NCBI GenBank assembly: GCA_037176705.1
Contig: CM073885.1
Location: 215,772,290 to 215,836,289, forward strand
DNA from: Molossus alvarezi
Lineage: Eukaryota > Chordata > Mammalia > Chiroptera > Molossidae
Reading direction: 5' to 3'
Length of the DNA: 64,000 nucleotides
Position numbers and translations under genes: made by a program. Shown in pieces: positions 42,781-54,146 of this stretch (position 1 is its first letter; each line of letters starts with the position of its first letter). The notes beneath the pieces are model-generated. The model made no database searches. It was not told the origin of the DNA and worked only from the letters and a program-made list of their open reading frames with translations.

Positions 42781-44224
42781 CTCGCTCCAATATTCCACTA
42801 TCATATTTTACTTAACTTTTGTTAGGAAAAGTTCTATATCCTCAGAGTGCTCAGTAAACTGATGCAAACTATATTAACTTGAAATATTTATAAAAGATGT
42901 TTTGCTTGCTATTTAAAAACAAAGTTTTGCCCATCACTGGAAAATAAATGGACTTGAGTGTATTATTTGTATAATGTTCATGGGTAGCCTCTTTTAACTC
43001 CAGTGTTTTGCATGTGGAAAACAAGTGTAAATATTTTCAAAAGAGAGAAAGCCTCAGATTTTTATCAGACCATTTACTACATCTGCTATCTGGAGCCCAT
43101 ATTCTGTTTGTTTATGGGAAAATGACTTTTCTTCAGTAGATTATGTAAGCACAACACATTTCCATGGTGGCAGTGTGGAGGGAGGTTGGAATCCTGGGGT
43201 GCAAGGATACAGAGGAGAGAGAACTAGGTAGAAACAAAATGCGTCCTAATAAAGTCTGTGTTCCCTCTGGAAAGAACAAAAGGCACAGCTGCTCCTATGA
43301 GTCTCAAATAAATGAATAAAGGTTTGTGGTTTAATTATTCAGTTACATGCTCCCTGTTAAGTGATGAGAGTGAAGGGAACGAAATCATCTATTTAAATTA
43401 AAATGTCACAGGGTGTTCTTTTAGGCCTTAGCTACTTCTCTGACTCGCCCTTGGAAGTTTGCTCTATGGGTTGGCATCAGCCCAGCTGCGATGGTGGCTG
43501 TGTTGCCCTTGACTTCAGTAGAACTGAGGGGGTGGGGAGGGAGGGGGTGCAGGGAGGGAGGGAGACTTGGGTCAGCTGTGCTTACCCTCCCGGACTCATT
43601 CAGGGAAACATATGCCTGAAAGAAGGCAAACCCTGCCTGCCCCTGTGATTTCTCTACCCTGTAATTCTAGGGCAAATCATCATTTCTTTGGTTGTTTTTG
43701 AGACCTGTGCTTTTGAAGCAAAGTTGGACTCTTCCACAAGATTCCCTACCTAGAGTTTAAAGCGGGCTCTGATCTATTCTCAATTCACTGCAAGCTTTTT
43801 GTTCCATTGCCAAGGTTCTGTAGCCCTCAGTTACAGGACCAGGTGCGATTCTGCCAGCAGCTAAATCTGGTCCCTTGATAACTACCAAAGGCAATGGCTT
43901 CCAGCGGGGGCCGCCCTGGCCTTGGGCTGCTGTGTGGTCAGACTGGTAATTGCTGCCTCTGATGTTTGTCATCACAATGCCTAAGAATGAAGATATTCCA
44001 ATCTAAGGTTCTTCTGCTCCTGTGAATTTGAAGTTGCACAAAGATGGTTCTGTAGGTGGGGGTGGGGAGGGCCGTTGGGGGCGAGTAGGTTGCCCGAGGT
44101 CTTGATTCCTCTCTGGGTCGCACCTTCCATATCTGATCAAAGAGAAGGTTGTCTGAGGTCATTGCCAGCTCAAACACTCCAACATCACGGTGCTCACGTC
44201 TTTATCGCTGTTTTCCTACCAAGT
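42781..44224. other. Unique sequence with G-rich tracts
   Basis: G-rich segments at 43527-43563 and 44057-44082 fit the G-quadruplex pattern. No repeat family or gene recognised. Confidence 0.45.
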
Positions 44225-44450
44225 TCCTGCTCAGATCTCATCGGCCCCATGAAGCCTCTTTGTCCAGACCCTCCTGCCTCCATCAGAATTAATTTCTCTC
44301 ATTGCAATATCATCTCCCCATGTTCTATTATAACCCTCACCACAGCCCACTTTGTATTTCAGGCCTTGGGTCTGTGTCTGTGCCCCGACTAGACGGTGAA
44401 CTCCTGAGGATCAGGCCTGCTCCCATCTTATTCACCCTCCCATTTCTCCC
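44225..44450 (+). repeat. L2 LINE 3' fragment
   Basis: 'tattataaccctcaccacag', 'ctgtgccccgactagacggt', 'gaactcctgaggatcaggcc' and 'catcttattcaccctcccat' follow plus-strand L2 3' order. Confidence 0.6.
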
Positions 44451-45402
44451 AGGCTTTCTGCATCACAGGCCGGCACTCCAGACGGGTCTCATTTGGACAG
44501 AACTTCTCACTTGCAGTCACAAGGAAGCAATCTGTAAGCAAGTCCTTAGGAATACAATGTGCAAAATCCCAGTTCCCGTTAATGTCTTAGAAACTTAGCC
44601 GTTGGGGTAGGTGGTCCCTTGTGCCCTAGACCAAAGTTTATTAAAAGGACAGCTACCTTCCAGAATCTTACTTTCCAATGCATTTTTAAAGTTCTGTAGT
44701 AAACAAGGTTATTTTCATTTCTGTTCAATTAGTGACCCCACAGAGAAGTAGCCTGTACACATATTCCAGAGATAGCAAGTCTTGGAATCGGTTGAAAACT
44801 GAGACCAATCAGAGCTCTTTTTACCCTGTTGAGGGAGAAAATCAAAACAGCATCACTTTGGTGTATTCTCCAAAGATTCGAGTGCATGGTATGTTCAATG
44901 GATGGCAGGATGTACACAACTGAAGAGAATGCAGCACCTGCAATTAAAAGCTTGCAGCTTTATAGAAGGTTTAAGGAATCACCTGCCTAACGGGAGTGTG
45001 AGGCTGGGTTTAACAAGTGTGTCAGCAAATGAGAAAGTGCCAGTTCTGGATGCAGAGGAGAGAGCTCACATCCACCCTCACTAATTCAAAAAGGCTTCTT
45101 GGACAATGTAGAGTTTGAGAACGGCATTGAAGGACAAATGCAACTTTAGTAGACAGGGGAACTATATACACAAGGGAGAGGAAGTGGGAAGACCTGCAGC
45201 AAACAAATAATAGTCCAGATTATTCAGAAAGGAGATGGCACACGTCAGAGTTATGGGAGACAAGAAGGGGAGGAGGGAGGTTCATGCTATGGAGGATGTT
45301 GAACCTCTGTCTATTGAATAGCTTATTTTGAAATTGGTAGGTAATAGGGTGCTAGAAAAAAAACCAAACAAACATTTTTTCAGGAGAGTGAATATTTTAA
45401 AT
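44451..45402. other. Unique or unclassifiable sequence
   Basis: The part 45080-45340 has the phrase rhythm of an old, common mammalian repeat ('aaggcttcttggacaatgta', 'cattgaaggacaaatg'), but I cannot name the family. No gene seen. Confidence 0.4.
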
Positions 45403-45611
45403 CAGAGATTGGCAAACTTTTGGCAGGAGGCCAAATCCAGGCTGCTGTTCTATTTTACTAGAACATAACCCCCTTGTTTTTGTGTGGTCTATGGCTGCCT
45501 TTGGGCCACATGAGGGAGTTGAGTAGTTAGGCAGAGACACATGGCCATGTGGCCCATGAAGCCTTAGTATTTACTATCTGACCTTTTATGGAAAAGATTT
45601 GCTGACCCCTG
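45403..45611. mobile_element. hAT-like nonautonomous element
   Basis: Ends are inverted: CAGAGATTGGCAAACTTTT at the left, and on the opposite strand at the right CAGGGGTCAGCAAATCTTTT. Both start with CAG, as hAT termini do. The body ('ggaggccaaatccaggctgc', 'gtgtggtctatggctgcctt', 'gagttgagtagttaggcaga', 'tttactatctgacctttta') is a widely dispersed mammalian repeat. The 8-bp flanks (TTTTAAAT / ATAGAAAC) no longer match, indicating age. Confidence 0.78.
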
Positions 45612-45629
45612 ATAGAAACATCATTCATT

Positions 45630-45710
45630 TATTCAGCCATTCATTCATTTCCTCATTTATTAACACACACTCAGTGCTTACTGAGTGCTAGGGATGTGCT
45701 TTGTCATTTT
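45630..45710 (-). repeat. L2/MIR 3'-end fragment
   Basis: 'tattcagccattcattcatt' then 'agtgcttactgagtgctagg' is the reverse-complement L2 tail. Confidence 0.55.
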
Positions 45711-46704
45711 CTCCCATTATTTCATTTAGAGTTGAATTTTTCCTCAAGTTGCCCTTTAGAATTGTTCAGAGAATTTATATTCTTGTGTAATTCATTATTA
45801 AACATGCAGTTTTTTTTTTTTCAAATGACATGGAAATGTTCCTTTTTCAAGCATTATTGGCTAATCATGTCAGGACTAAAGTTCAAACAATGTTTATATC
45901 AATGATTCAGGTGGAAAGTGATCTTCTAAGATTATAAATTAGATAATGCAGCAGAGAAAGCTGCTATAATTTAAGTTGAAGACAGGGAGGCCAACTGTAC
46001 TACATAAGGAAAAATTGGTTCAGCCTCTTTGTCGATAACGGCTTGTCCTAGCTTTTCCTGTAAGAAAGAAGGGAAGGGTGTGCAGTCTACCCACAGGCTC
46101 ACCAGCACCGTCACCTCTACAGCTCCTGTTCCACTGCCCCTCCACCAGCTCTGCTGTTACTTCCTGCAGTATGCAGGTGCACACACCGACACGGTTGGTT
46201 CCGTTCTGAGGCCTCTCTCCTTGGGCTGCAGATATGTCTTTACCCTCTGTCTTCCCATGGCCTTTCTCTGTGCCCACATGTCTGTGTCCTATTCTCTCCT
46301 CCTCTTGTGAGGACACCAGACATATTGGATTGGGGCCCACCCTAATGAGCTCATTTTACTTTAACCAACTCTTTAAAAACTCAACCTCCAAAAATAGACA
46401 CCTTCTGAATCACCAAGGGTTTGGACATCGGTATATGAAGTTGAGGGAACTCAAATCTGTTCATAGCAATGACCAATTGGTACGTTATGTGCTTTGTTTT
46501 TATTTTTGAATTTAATTCAAATAATAATTATTAATGAGAAACTATTTTAGGAGGTACACTAAACTCTGTTCCACGTAAGAGCAGAAATCGTGGCGCTGTG
46601 ACTGTGGAAAAGAGAAATCAGTCTGCACGTGTTTAGGCCGTGGTTGCCATTGCTCTAGCACCATCCCTTGCTCGGCTGACGTCCAGCAGAGAGAGACCTC
46701 CAGT
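45711..46704. other. Unique sequence, nothing recognised
   Basis: Overlapping open frames at 46020-46340 on both strands show no known domain. Confidence 0.45.
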
Positions 46705-46890
46705 GTTCCTCCCCCAGTGCTGTCGGATTCATCTTTCTAAAGGGAAACTCCGATCGTGTCTTTTCCATTACTACGAGCATTTTAAGGAAAATAATTGCAT
46801 CTGATTAACTGCGAACCTTAGGAGCCTAGCCCATTACCTAGTGAATAGCAGATACTCAATAAATGTTTATGGAAATGAAAGTGAGATACT
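46705..46890 (+). repeat. L2 LINE 3' end
   Basis: 'ggattcatctttctaaaggg', 'aggagcctagcccattacct' and 'cagatactcaataaatgttt' are L2 3' blocks in plus orientation. Confidence 0.65.
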
Positions 46891-46904
46891 ACATGCAAAA
46901 AAAA

Positions 46905-47395
46905 AAAAGGTTTTATTCTGGTTACTAATGTTGCATAAGTGACTCCAAAACGTAGTTTCTCAAAACAGCAACCATTTTCTTATTTATGAATTCTGTGGGT
47001 CAGAAATTTGAACCAAGTACAGCAGAGGTGGCTTGTATTGGCCCCAGCTGTCCAGATCCCTGGCTGAAGAGATGTAAAGGCTTGGAATGACTTCATGGCT
47101 GGAACTTTTTCACTACCATGCCTTGCACTTGAGCAGGGTTGACAGGGCAATGCCACCTAAAGCATCTATTTGTGGATTCTCTATGTGGCTTGAGCCTCCC
47201 AGCTGTGGGGTCATTAGATTTCTTACCTGCTGGCTCAGGGCTCCAAGCACAGGTGTTCCAATGAACAGGGCAGAAGCTGCATCACCTTTTATTACCCAGC
47301 CTCAGATGACACACGGCATCATATCCACCAGACTCTATTGGTCAATGTGCCACAGGTCTCCTAAATTCAAGGAGAGTACCACTTGATGGGGAGTG
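46905..47395 (+). repeat. Old interspersed repeat, class unresolved
   Basis: About 490 bp of a recognisable dispersed-repeat text: 'ctcaaaacagcaaccatttt', 'gaattctgtgggtcagaaat', 'gctggctcagggctccaagc', 'agactctattggtcaatgtg'. The theme is shared with old LTR- or DNA-class mammalian repeats; I cannot name it. The 99-codon frame 47087-47386 is part of it. Confidence 0.5.
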
Positions 47396-48079
47396 GCATT
47401 TTCTCATAATGTAAGGAAATATGGGATGGCAATTATTATTGTGGCCTTCTTTGGGAAATAAAATCTGCCCTTAAAAAAATCAAACCTACCTAATTAACAG
47501 ATACTATAGAGAATTCTTTTTAGTTGCCAAATTTTAAAGAGGCTTATGGATGAATACTAAACTACTCATCTACTATCAGTAGAGAAATGGTTGAATAAAC
47601 CCTCCTCTTGTTCTTATCCACCTACCAAAAACACTATTTACTCAGATACGTAGTAACATGGATATATTAGCGTCATTGCTGGTTGAGCTAGATTGGGGAA
47701 AGCAACTTGACTACTTTTGGCTTCCTATTAATTTCTTTCCTGAATTACACTCTTCTGCCCAGAACTGTAAGCAATCCTGCTCCAAGATAGAGGAAATAGA
47801 ACATATACACTCGTACAGATCCCGGAGGAGGTCCAATTGTATATTGAGGTTTTTGACCCATTAGCTCCACCCAGATGGATATGTGAACATTGGAACAATG
47901 GATGTCAGATTCACCAGCTCGCCAACCAGACACATCATCCCTGCCATGGAGGTGGAGTGTGAGGCTGGAAGTGTTTCTCTCACATTTTCCCTGCCAGGGA
48001 GAACTTTCCTCCTCAAGTATTAGTTGTAGAGGTGCATTCTCCAACTAACATTTATGTAATAAGTGAAAAAGCACATAAC
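47396..48079. other. Mostly unique sequence
   Basis: 'ctatcagtagagaaatggtt' with 'gaataaac' (about 47572-47600) is probably a scrap of L1 ORF2 in plus orientation. Otherwise nothing recognised. Confidence 0.45.
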
Positions 48080-48280
48080 AAAATTATGTAATTATAATTT
48101 TATATATAACAAATCTATGTTATATATAGTTCTCTCTCTCTAAATAGATATAGTTTTATATATAATTTTATATATAGTCATATCATCAGATGGGAGATAT
48201 ATATATATATATATAGCACTATATATAACATATACATGTTCATATGCACGCACACACCTACACACATATACACATTTTAA
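48080..48280. repeat. Compound AT/TA and CA-rich microsatellite region
   Basis: Repeated TATATA blocks, including an uninterrupted AT run near 48200-48221, are followed by CA-rich text (48248-48273). Confidence 0.8.
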
Positions 48281-48284
48281 CTCT

Positions 48285-48470
48285 ATGCATAAAAGAAGAG
48301 ACAAAGAAAATGCACCAAAATAATAATACTGGTTATCTTTCGGTTGTGGGACTAAAGATACCTTTTTTTTTTCTTTTCTCCATTTTTAGTATTTATTAAA
48401 TTATCTGTAATTAATGTGAATTACTCTTTGATGAAAATGTATCCTTTCTAAAATTTAAAAGGTAAATTAT
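48285..48470 (+). repeat. L1M 3' UTR, sense
   Basis: 'aaaatgcaccaaaataataa', 'tactggttatctttcggttg', 'tctccatttttagtatttat' and 'taaattatctgtaattaatg' match the sense L1M 3' UTR (…atgcaccaaaatgttaacagtggttatctctggg…). Confidence 0.7.
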
Positions 48471-51324
48471 GAAATTATTCACCCCTAAGCAAGTTATTCA
48501 TAACCAAACAGCTGGCGCTTCCCGGTGTCTTTGGGAACAAGCTCTGTCGCACAATCGCTGTAAGAATGAACGAAGGACTTTGGAAAGAATTATTCTCAGA
48601 ACACATTTTTCTTTCTGGAGATTGAAAAAAAAAGTCAAATTCTAAAACTTGTCTAGTCTTTGAAGAAGTGAAAATTTCTAATAAGGAAAAATTAGAACAC
48701 TGATAGATAAAAACACAAAGTTTTAAACACAAACATAGTTCAAACTTTGTTTATTTCCAGAAGAGTTATGCTGACAAATGCAGCCCACTCGTGTTTTCTT
48801 TGGCTTGGGTAGTGTTGTAAAAAAATTGAGAGAGATGGAATACAAATCTAGAATTCTGGCTTCTAACATAAATCTGAAAATATTTGGTATGCATTCCAGT
48901 ATGGACACCAGCTATGCCATAGAGAAAGTGGGTTGTAGTTGCCACTGACCCATTCCCCCCCTCCCCCAATTCTGGTAGAGTTGTGGTTGCAATTCATCAA
49001 CGCACTCAGTTCTGCTCCTTTGAATAGAAAGCCAGGCCAGGAACACTTTGTGTTTCAAGAAAAGTTTCCTTGAGGGAGAGGTGAGGAGTTAACAAATGTT
49101 CAATATGAATACATTGGCCTGTTTGTTCATTTGGGTCACCTGTCTGTCTCTGTGGTCATTTGAAGCGATGACCTGCCTGTGGACTTTGGGAATCTCTTGA
49201 GTGATAACAACCCAAAAGACCAGATGTCACAGCCAGGACCAGGCTGGGTGAGACTGAGGGGATGGTGAAATTGAGGGAATGCTACACGCACCCCTCTGTC
49301 ATCCTCCCAGAAGTTCTAGGGGGATTTTTACCCTGGTGGAAAGCTGAGCCAGAGAGGCTTGGGCATGCTATGGAAACAAACATTCCCAGCTCTCAGTGTC
49401 TTAAGGCAGTGGGTTTTACTTCCTTCTCACACGACACATGTCCACTGTGTGTGAATGGGGGGATCTGCTTCATGCCGTTATCACTTCAGCACCTCACCCT
49501 AAACGCAGACACCACCTGGAACACTGCCAGTAGCTGTGCTGGAAGGAAAGCGAGCCCTGGCCAATTGTTCACTGGCTCTTCAAACTTCTGCTTGGAAACT
49601 ACACACATTATTTCTGCACACATTTCATCGGCCCAAGTCAATCACGCGACCACGCCTCACTACAAAGAGCGCACTTCATGCAGTCCGACCATGTCAGAGA
49701 GTTGGAACCGCTGCGTGGAAAGCACTAAGGACGGCGACACACACTCTTCGTTTTCTGGTTCTACAGAAGGCATTTGAATCAGTCCACCTTAAATTGAACT
49801 GGAGACAAGAATGATGGATCAATATTGACATGACTGACTGGTCGTATTGACAGCCAAGGAATCAGAGACAATGTGCTTGGACATGAACTTTGAGGAGGTG
49901 GCCCTGTTTGTTCAGTAGCGGTTGCCCTTTGGCAGAATGAGCCTAGTGACCTTTTCAAAGCTTTCTGACCCAAAGCATTAACAGCCATTCCCACCGTGAC
50001 AAGCACAGCAGAAGAACTGAAGCTGTTGTTTTCTTCCAGAAAGGGAGAAATAAATAAAACCACTACTTTGGCCCTTCATTGCTCTCTTTCTCATCTACCC
50101 TCAAAATGACGATCAGCATGCTGTATATGCTTGTTGGACGTGACATGATTTGAATGTACTGACAAGTTACTGTAGTCTTTGAAAATTCCATAACATCGAC
50201 ACAGACATTCCCTGTATGTTTGGATAGTGGTAGTGAATAGCTTGCTAAGCATTTCAAATTAGGTAATCAAATAACCAAGTATGATTTCAGAAGACTCTCA
50301 GGACCTCTAATCACTAAGTCAGTGCACTTGACTGGTTTACATTTCCCTAAGGGAATGCTTCCTGAAAGGTTTTGGTGGTACAGAAGTATTGAAACAGTCA
50401 TTTTAATCTTTTAGGGGAATTTCAGCTCCTGGAAAGTCATATCTACTGTCATCAAGATTTATACTGCTTTTTATTTTTAAAGTACCTCCATACGATTTGT
50501 CTTTGTGGAGAAAGGAAGGTTAATTATTGAACATGTGCATACAGAAATAGAAGTATATTGCCCAAAGTATGATTGGCAGCTGGGAGTAGTGTGACTGGAG
50601 ATTTATTTTCTTTAATCACGAAGGGGTGATGAGGAATATTTCTACATATTAATTAAGGAGAAGATATAAAAGACACAGATAACTAAAGTCCCATGTGTTT
50701 TGGGGGAAATAAATGCCAGAAAGGCTCTATATTGTTCCGATATGATTTAAGGTTCTTTTATTTTCATCAGGGAATCAAAAACCTTTTTGTGGGTCTGTTT
50801 ATGTTTTACTCAGCCTGTTAAGAGGGAGAAATGAAAAATGTAGTTAGAATTTCTTCCTACAGAGACCTTGTCTTCTTAAATAAGTAATGCACAATGACAT
50901 AATTATTGGATCCATGAAAGACCCCTTCTCAGGGCTCAGAAAGCAAAATCACAGAGCTCAGTTTGTTTGGTCATCTCATAATACATGGAAGGTCCCAGTC
51001 TGAGTTGTCTGTATCAATGGATTTCTGACGACTGGCTTTGTATAAGTCTAACCCCTGAGCAGGAATGAAGACGGCCTCAACAAAAAACAGTAGAATCAAC
51101 TGACCCTTTAAGGGACTGAAATGTAACTACCCAGAATGCCAGTAGACTCCCAGAAGTCCTGGTTGAGTGTCCTGGCTTCCTGCAGACTGCTGTTCTCAGA
51201 CTCTCCTGAGCCAGGTGACATCGGGCCCTCTCCCTTCCCCAGAGAAAAGCAGTTCCATTCATCGCTGCAGCAGCAGGTTGCATTCCGTCTTTTCAAAGCA
51301 ATGTGTGTCATCTTTCATCTCAGA
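48471..51324. other. Unique sequence, no gene seen
   Basis: About 2.9 kb free of repeats I can recognise, the longest such stretch. It holds a 171-codon open frame (49262-49777) whose translation has no recognisable domain or compositional sign of coding, and an overlapping 92-codon frame. A noncoding exon or conserved element could hide here, but nothing in the sequence alone shows it. Confidence 0.45.
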
Positions 51325-51480
51325 ATCCCTGAAGGGCTTTGCAAAAAAATACTTGCACCTCATGGAAAGCATGTTATCCCAGTTTACAGATAGAGAAGCT
51401 GAGCCAGAAAGACTTATCAAATAAAAAAAGACAATGTTCTCAAGTAGAGTAGAAACCGGAAGGCATAAAGCTGTGATTCT
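51325..51480 (-). repeat. MIR-like fragment
   Basis: 'agcatgttatcccagtttac', 'agatagagaagctgagccag' and 'aaagacttatcaaat' are weak reverse-complement MIR blocks. Confidence 0.5.
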
Positions 51481-51584
51481 AATAGAGTGATCTCATTAAA
51501 TCACAGTTCATGGGCACTTTTTTCCCCCTTCTTCTAAATCAGCCCTGCAATTACAACATAATTATGCTTGGCTCTTCCATGATA

Positions 51585-51715
51585 CCTTTCACCCAGGGAA
51601 CAGAAAGCACTTTACAAACATTAATTAAGCAGCACAACACCCCTGTGAGAAGGTGGGGTTATCCTGCTCTTAGATGTGGTGACGTGGACACTGAAGAGTT
51701 GTCGCTGTATCCATG
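51585..51715 (-). repeat. MIR SINE fragment
   Basis: 'aaagcactttacaaacatta', 'cagcacaacacccctgtgag' and 'gtggggttatcctgctctta' are reverse-complement MIR blocks. Confidence 0.65.
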
Positions 51716-52190
51716 ATTCCAGAGGGGATTGCTGTCCGAAGTTCCATGTGGCTGAAGTTTCTCTTTGGTCTCATCTTTCAGTTAGACTTCTTTGAAATGC
51801 ACTCATAATCTTTTGTGAAAAAGTATTTTCAACTGCTTATTGCTATTAGCATTTTATGTTATTTTTAAATTTGTGCTTTTGTGAGTCCTTTTCATTATAT
51901 ATCTGTTTTAAACTTCAAGTCAGAGCTTAAATTATAGGGAACTTTTTGGTATGTTTAATTATTAGAGTACTCTAAATATCTAAGGTTTCATTTGAACCTA
52001 AAAGTCATTTAAGTACTCTTATCTTTCAGTAAACTTTTTATTGAGCTATACTGAAATAATACATAGATACAGAAAAGTGCAAAAGTTGTAAACATAAGGC
52101 TTGATGAATTTTCACAAAGTGAATATGCCTGTGACCAGCACAAAGCATTAGCACCCCACAGCCTCTCACCCTTGGGCCCACTTATTTTTT

Positions 52191-52446
52191 TTCTTTTCCT
52201 TTTTTTTTTTTTCTTTTTATCCTTACCTGAGGACTGTTCAGATAGAGTGGGAGGGAGAGAGAGGAAGAGAGAGAGAGAGAGAGAAACATCAACATGAAAG
52301 GGACACATCGAGTGGCTGCCCCCAGCACGACCAACCAGGGCTGGGGACGAACTGCAACCGAAGCTCGTGCCCTTAGCGGGAACCGAACTTGTGTCTCTCT
52401 GGACTGCAGGCCGACGCTCTAACTGCTGAGCCAAACCGACCAGGGC
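52191..52446 (-). mobile_element. Ves SINE A (nested, minus strand)
   Basis: Reverse-complement Ves: a long T-rich tail (52186-52219), 'atccttacctgaggactgtt', (GA)n, 'atcgagtggctgcccccagc', 'gggaaccgaacttgtgtc', 'ctgctgagccaaaccgac' and the head complement 'cagggc'. The flanks CCCACTTATTTTTT (left, from 52178) and CCCACTTCTTATTTTTT (right, from 52447) show that it inserted into the T-rich end of SINE B, so A is younger than B. Confidence 0.92.
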
Positions 52447-52460
52447 CCCACTTCTTATTT

Positions 52461-52582
52461 TTTCCTATTTATCTTTAGATAGAGTGGGAGGGAGGGAAGG
52501 AGGAAGAGAGAGAAAGAGAGAGAGAAATCCATGAGAGAGAGAGAGAGAGAGAGAAAACAATGAAAGAGAGAGAGAGAGAGAC

Positions 52583-52617
<35 letters not shown>

Positions 52618-52775
52618 AATGTGAGCGAGACACATCAATTGGCTGCCTCCCACAGGACCCCAACCAGGGCCGGGAAAGAATTGCAACTGCAGTACATGGC
52701 CTTGACCGGTATTGAACTCTCGACTCTTTGGTCAGCACACTGACGCGCTAACTGCTGAGCCAAACTGGCCAGGGT
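52461..52775 (-). mobile_element. Ves SINE B with expanded (GA)n block
   Basis: Reverse-complement Ves with an unusually long, interrupted GA block (about 52490-52620) in place of the usual 20-40 bp, then 'atcaattggctgcctcccac', 'caaccagggccgggaaagaa', 'ccttgaccggtattgaactc', 'taactgctgagccaaact' and 'ggccaggg'. The outer flanks GGGCCCACTT (52175-52184) and GGGCCCACCT (52780-52789) are its target duplication, now separated by both SINEs. Confidence 0.92.
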
Positions 52776-53090
52776 TGTGGGCCCACCTCTGCTCACTGCC
52801 CTTCCAAAGGTAACCCATAGCCTACGTTCTAACAACATGGATTAGTTTGACTGTTTTTGTGTTTAGATACATGGACTCATGCTGTAGTTATTCATTTGTG
52901 CCTGTCTTCTTTCACTCAGCCTTATGTTTGTGACGTTCATCCACACTGTCGCTTGCAGTTAGAGTACGTTCATTCTCATTGCTGTAGAATCTTCGACTGT
53001 TTAAAACACCACACTCACTATATCTATACTACTGTTGGTGAACAGTTGGGTTGTCTCCAGTTTGAGGTAGTTGAAGTATTATTTTAAAAT

Positions 53091-53351
53091 GCCCTGGCCG
53101 GTTTGGCTCAGCGGTTAGAGCATCCGCCTGCGGTCCGGAGAGACCCGGGTTCGGTTCCCGCTAAGGGCATGTACCTTGGTTGCAGTTTGTCCCCGGCCCT
53201 GGTTGGTCGTGCGGGTGTCAGCCACTCGATGTGTCCCTTTCACATGGATGTTTCCCTCTCTCTCTTTTTCTCTCTCTCCCTCCCACTCTGTCTGTACAAA
53301 AAATGGAAAAATGTCCTCGAATGAGGATAAAAAAAAAAAAAAAAAAAAAAA
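53091..53351 (+). mobile_element. Ves SINE C (full length, long A-tail)
   Basis: Starts 'gccctggccggtttggctca'. Box A TGGCTCAGCGG (53104-53114) and box B GGTTCGGTTCC (53148-53158) both fit the polymerase III consensus. It has the body 'ccggccctggttggtcgtgc', a (CT)n block, the tail motif 'tcctcgaatgaggat', and an uninterrupted run of 23 A (53329-53351). It is the copy with the cleanest promoter and tail in the window. I did not find a clear target duplication. Confidence 0.95.
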
Positions 53352-53401
53352 GATACGCTTCTGTACACACTCTTATCAATTAGGTTGAAATAAATCAGAG
53401 A

Positions 53402-53660
53402 GCCCTGGCTGGTTTGGTTCAGCAGTTAGAGCGTTGGCCCATGGACCAATGAGTCTTGGGTTCAATTCCAGTCAAGGGCATGTGTCTTGGTTGCGGTTCG
53501 TCCCGGGCCCTGGTTGGGTCGTGCGGGAGGCAACCAGTCAATGTGGCTCTATCACATCGATGTTTCTCTCTGTCTCTTTCTCTCCCTCCCTCCCACTCTA
53601 TCTGATAATAAGTGGAAAAATATCCTCGGGTGAGGAATAAAAAAGCAAACAAACAAAAAA
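53402..53660 (+). mobile_element. Ves SINE D (full length)
   Basis: Starts 'gccctggctggtttggttca', only 50 bp after SINE C. Box B is 'gggttcaattccagtc'. It has the body 'ccgggccctggttgggtcgt', 'catcgatgtttctctctgtc', the tail 'tcctcgggtgaggaataaaa' and a mixed A/C tail. It differs from C at many diagnostic positions, so it is an independent insertion, not a tandem duplication. Confidence 0.93.
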
Positions 53661-53889
53661 TGAAATTGGAGATAACTTTTTACACGCTTTACCATGAAGG
53701 CATGAGATGCATGAATGATGTGAACTAAGGACTTGCTAAAAGTTATTCGTATAAAGAGGATTGATTAAGAGCCTGTTTCCCAGTTGCAGGGATGGGAATA
53801 ATTTAAAATGTTCTCTAAACTTGAAATTGTCACCTGCCGGTCTGGGTTGGCGGAGTTCACACAGCCCGTAGGGAAGTGCAGGGGGCTCG

Positions 53890-54055
53890 GCTGGGTGTGA
53901 GCCTTGGCTCTAGCACCTGCTGTGTGGCCTCGGTCAGCTCGGCCTCGCTCAGCTCCACCTCTTAGCCATCGAATGGCCTCACAGGTTGTTGAAAGATATG
54001 AAATTAAATACATAGCATCAAACAGGAATTCAGTGAATGGCACATATTATTAGGT
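53890..54055 (+). repeat. MIR SINE fragment
   Basis: 'gccttggctctagcacctgc', 'tgtgtggcctcggtcagctc', 'caggttgttgaaagatatga' and 'gtgaatggcacatattatta' follow plus-strand MIR order. A local triplication of a CTCGG(C/T)CAGCTC-like string occurs at 53930-53955. Confidence 0.75.
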
Positions 54056-54146
54056 ATTTTTGGACCTAATATGACTCTAAATCCTACTGAATGGTAGTCT
54101 GACTGACCTAGATTATAATTTTGGATTATTAAGAATACTTACTTAA

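Larger units (their letters stand above)
52030..53088 (-). repeat. Old L1 (L1M-type) 3' region, antisense, host of SINEs
   Basis: Antisense L1M blocks run up to the SINEs ('ttttattgagctatactgaa', 'cttgatgaattttcacaaag', 'gcctgtgaccagcacaaagc') and resume after them ('caaaggtaacccatagccta', 'taacaacatggattagtttg', 'cttatgtttgtgacgttcat', 'ttgggttgtctccagtttga'). The L1 is thus continuous apart from two Ves SINEs (52191-52775). It may continue past the next SINE, since 'ctgtacacactctt' at 53362 also fits antisense L1. Confidence 0.8.

Noticed and set aside
49262..49777. 171-codon plus-strand open frame
   Set aside because: No recognisable domain, no splice or promoter context, and an overlapping alternative frame. 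I keep the region as unexplained but do not call a gene.
52009..52838. Serine/leucine-rich open frames (several)
   Set aside because: They are translations of the CT-rich blocks of Ves SINEs and recur at every copy.
53091..53160. tRNA gene (box A and box B present)
   Set aside because: The boxes belong to the tRNA-derived head of a Ves SINE. There is no complete cloverleaf or terminator, and the SINE body follows.
53091..53660. SINEs C and D as a tandem duplication
   Set aside because: They differ at many positions and in subfamily features, and the 50 bp between them is unrelated, so two insertions explain them better.
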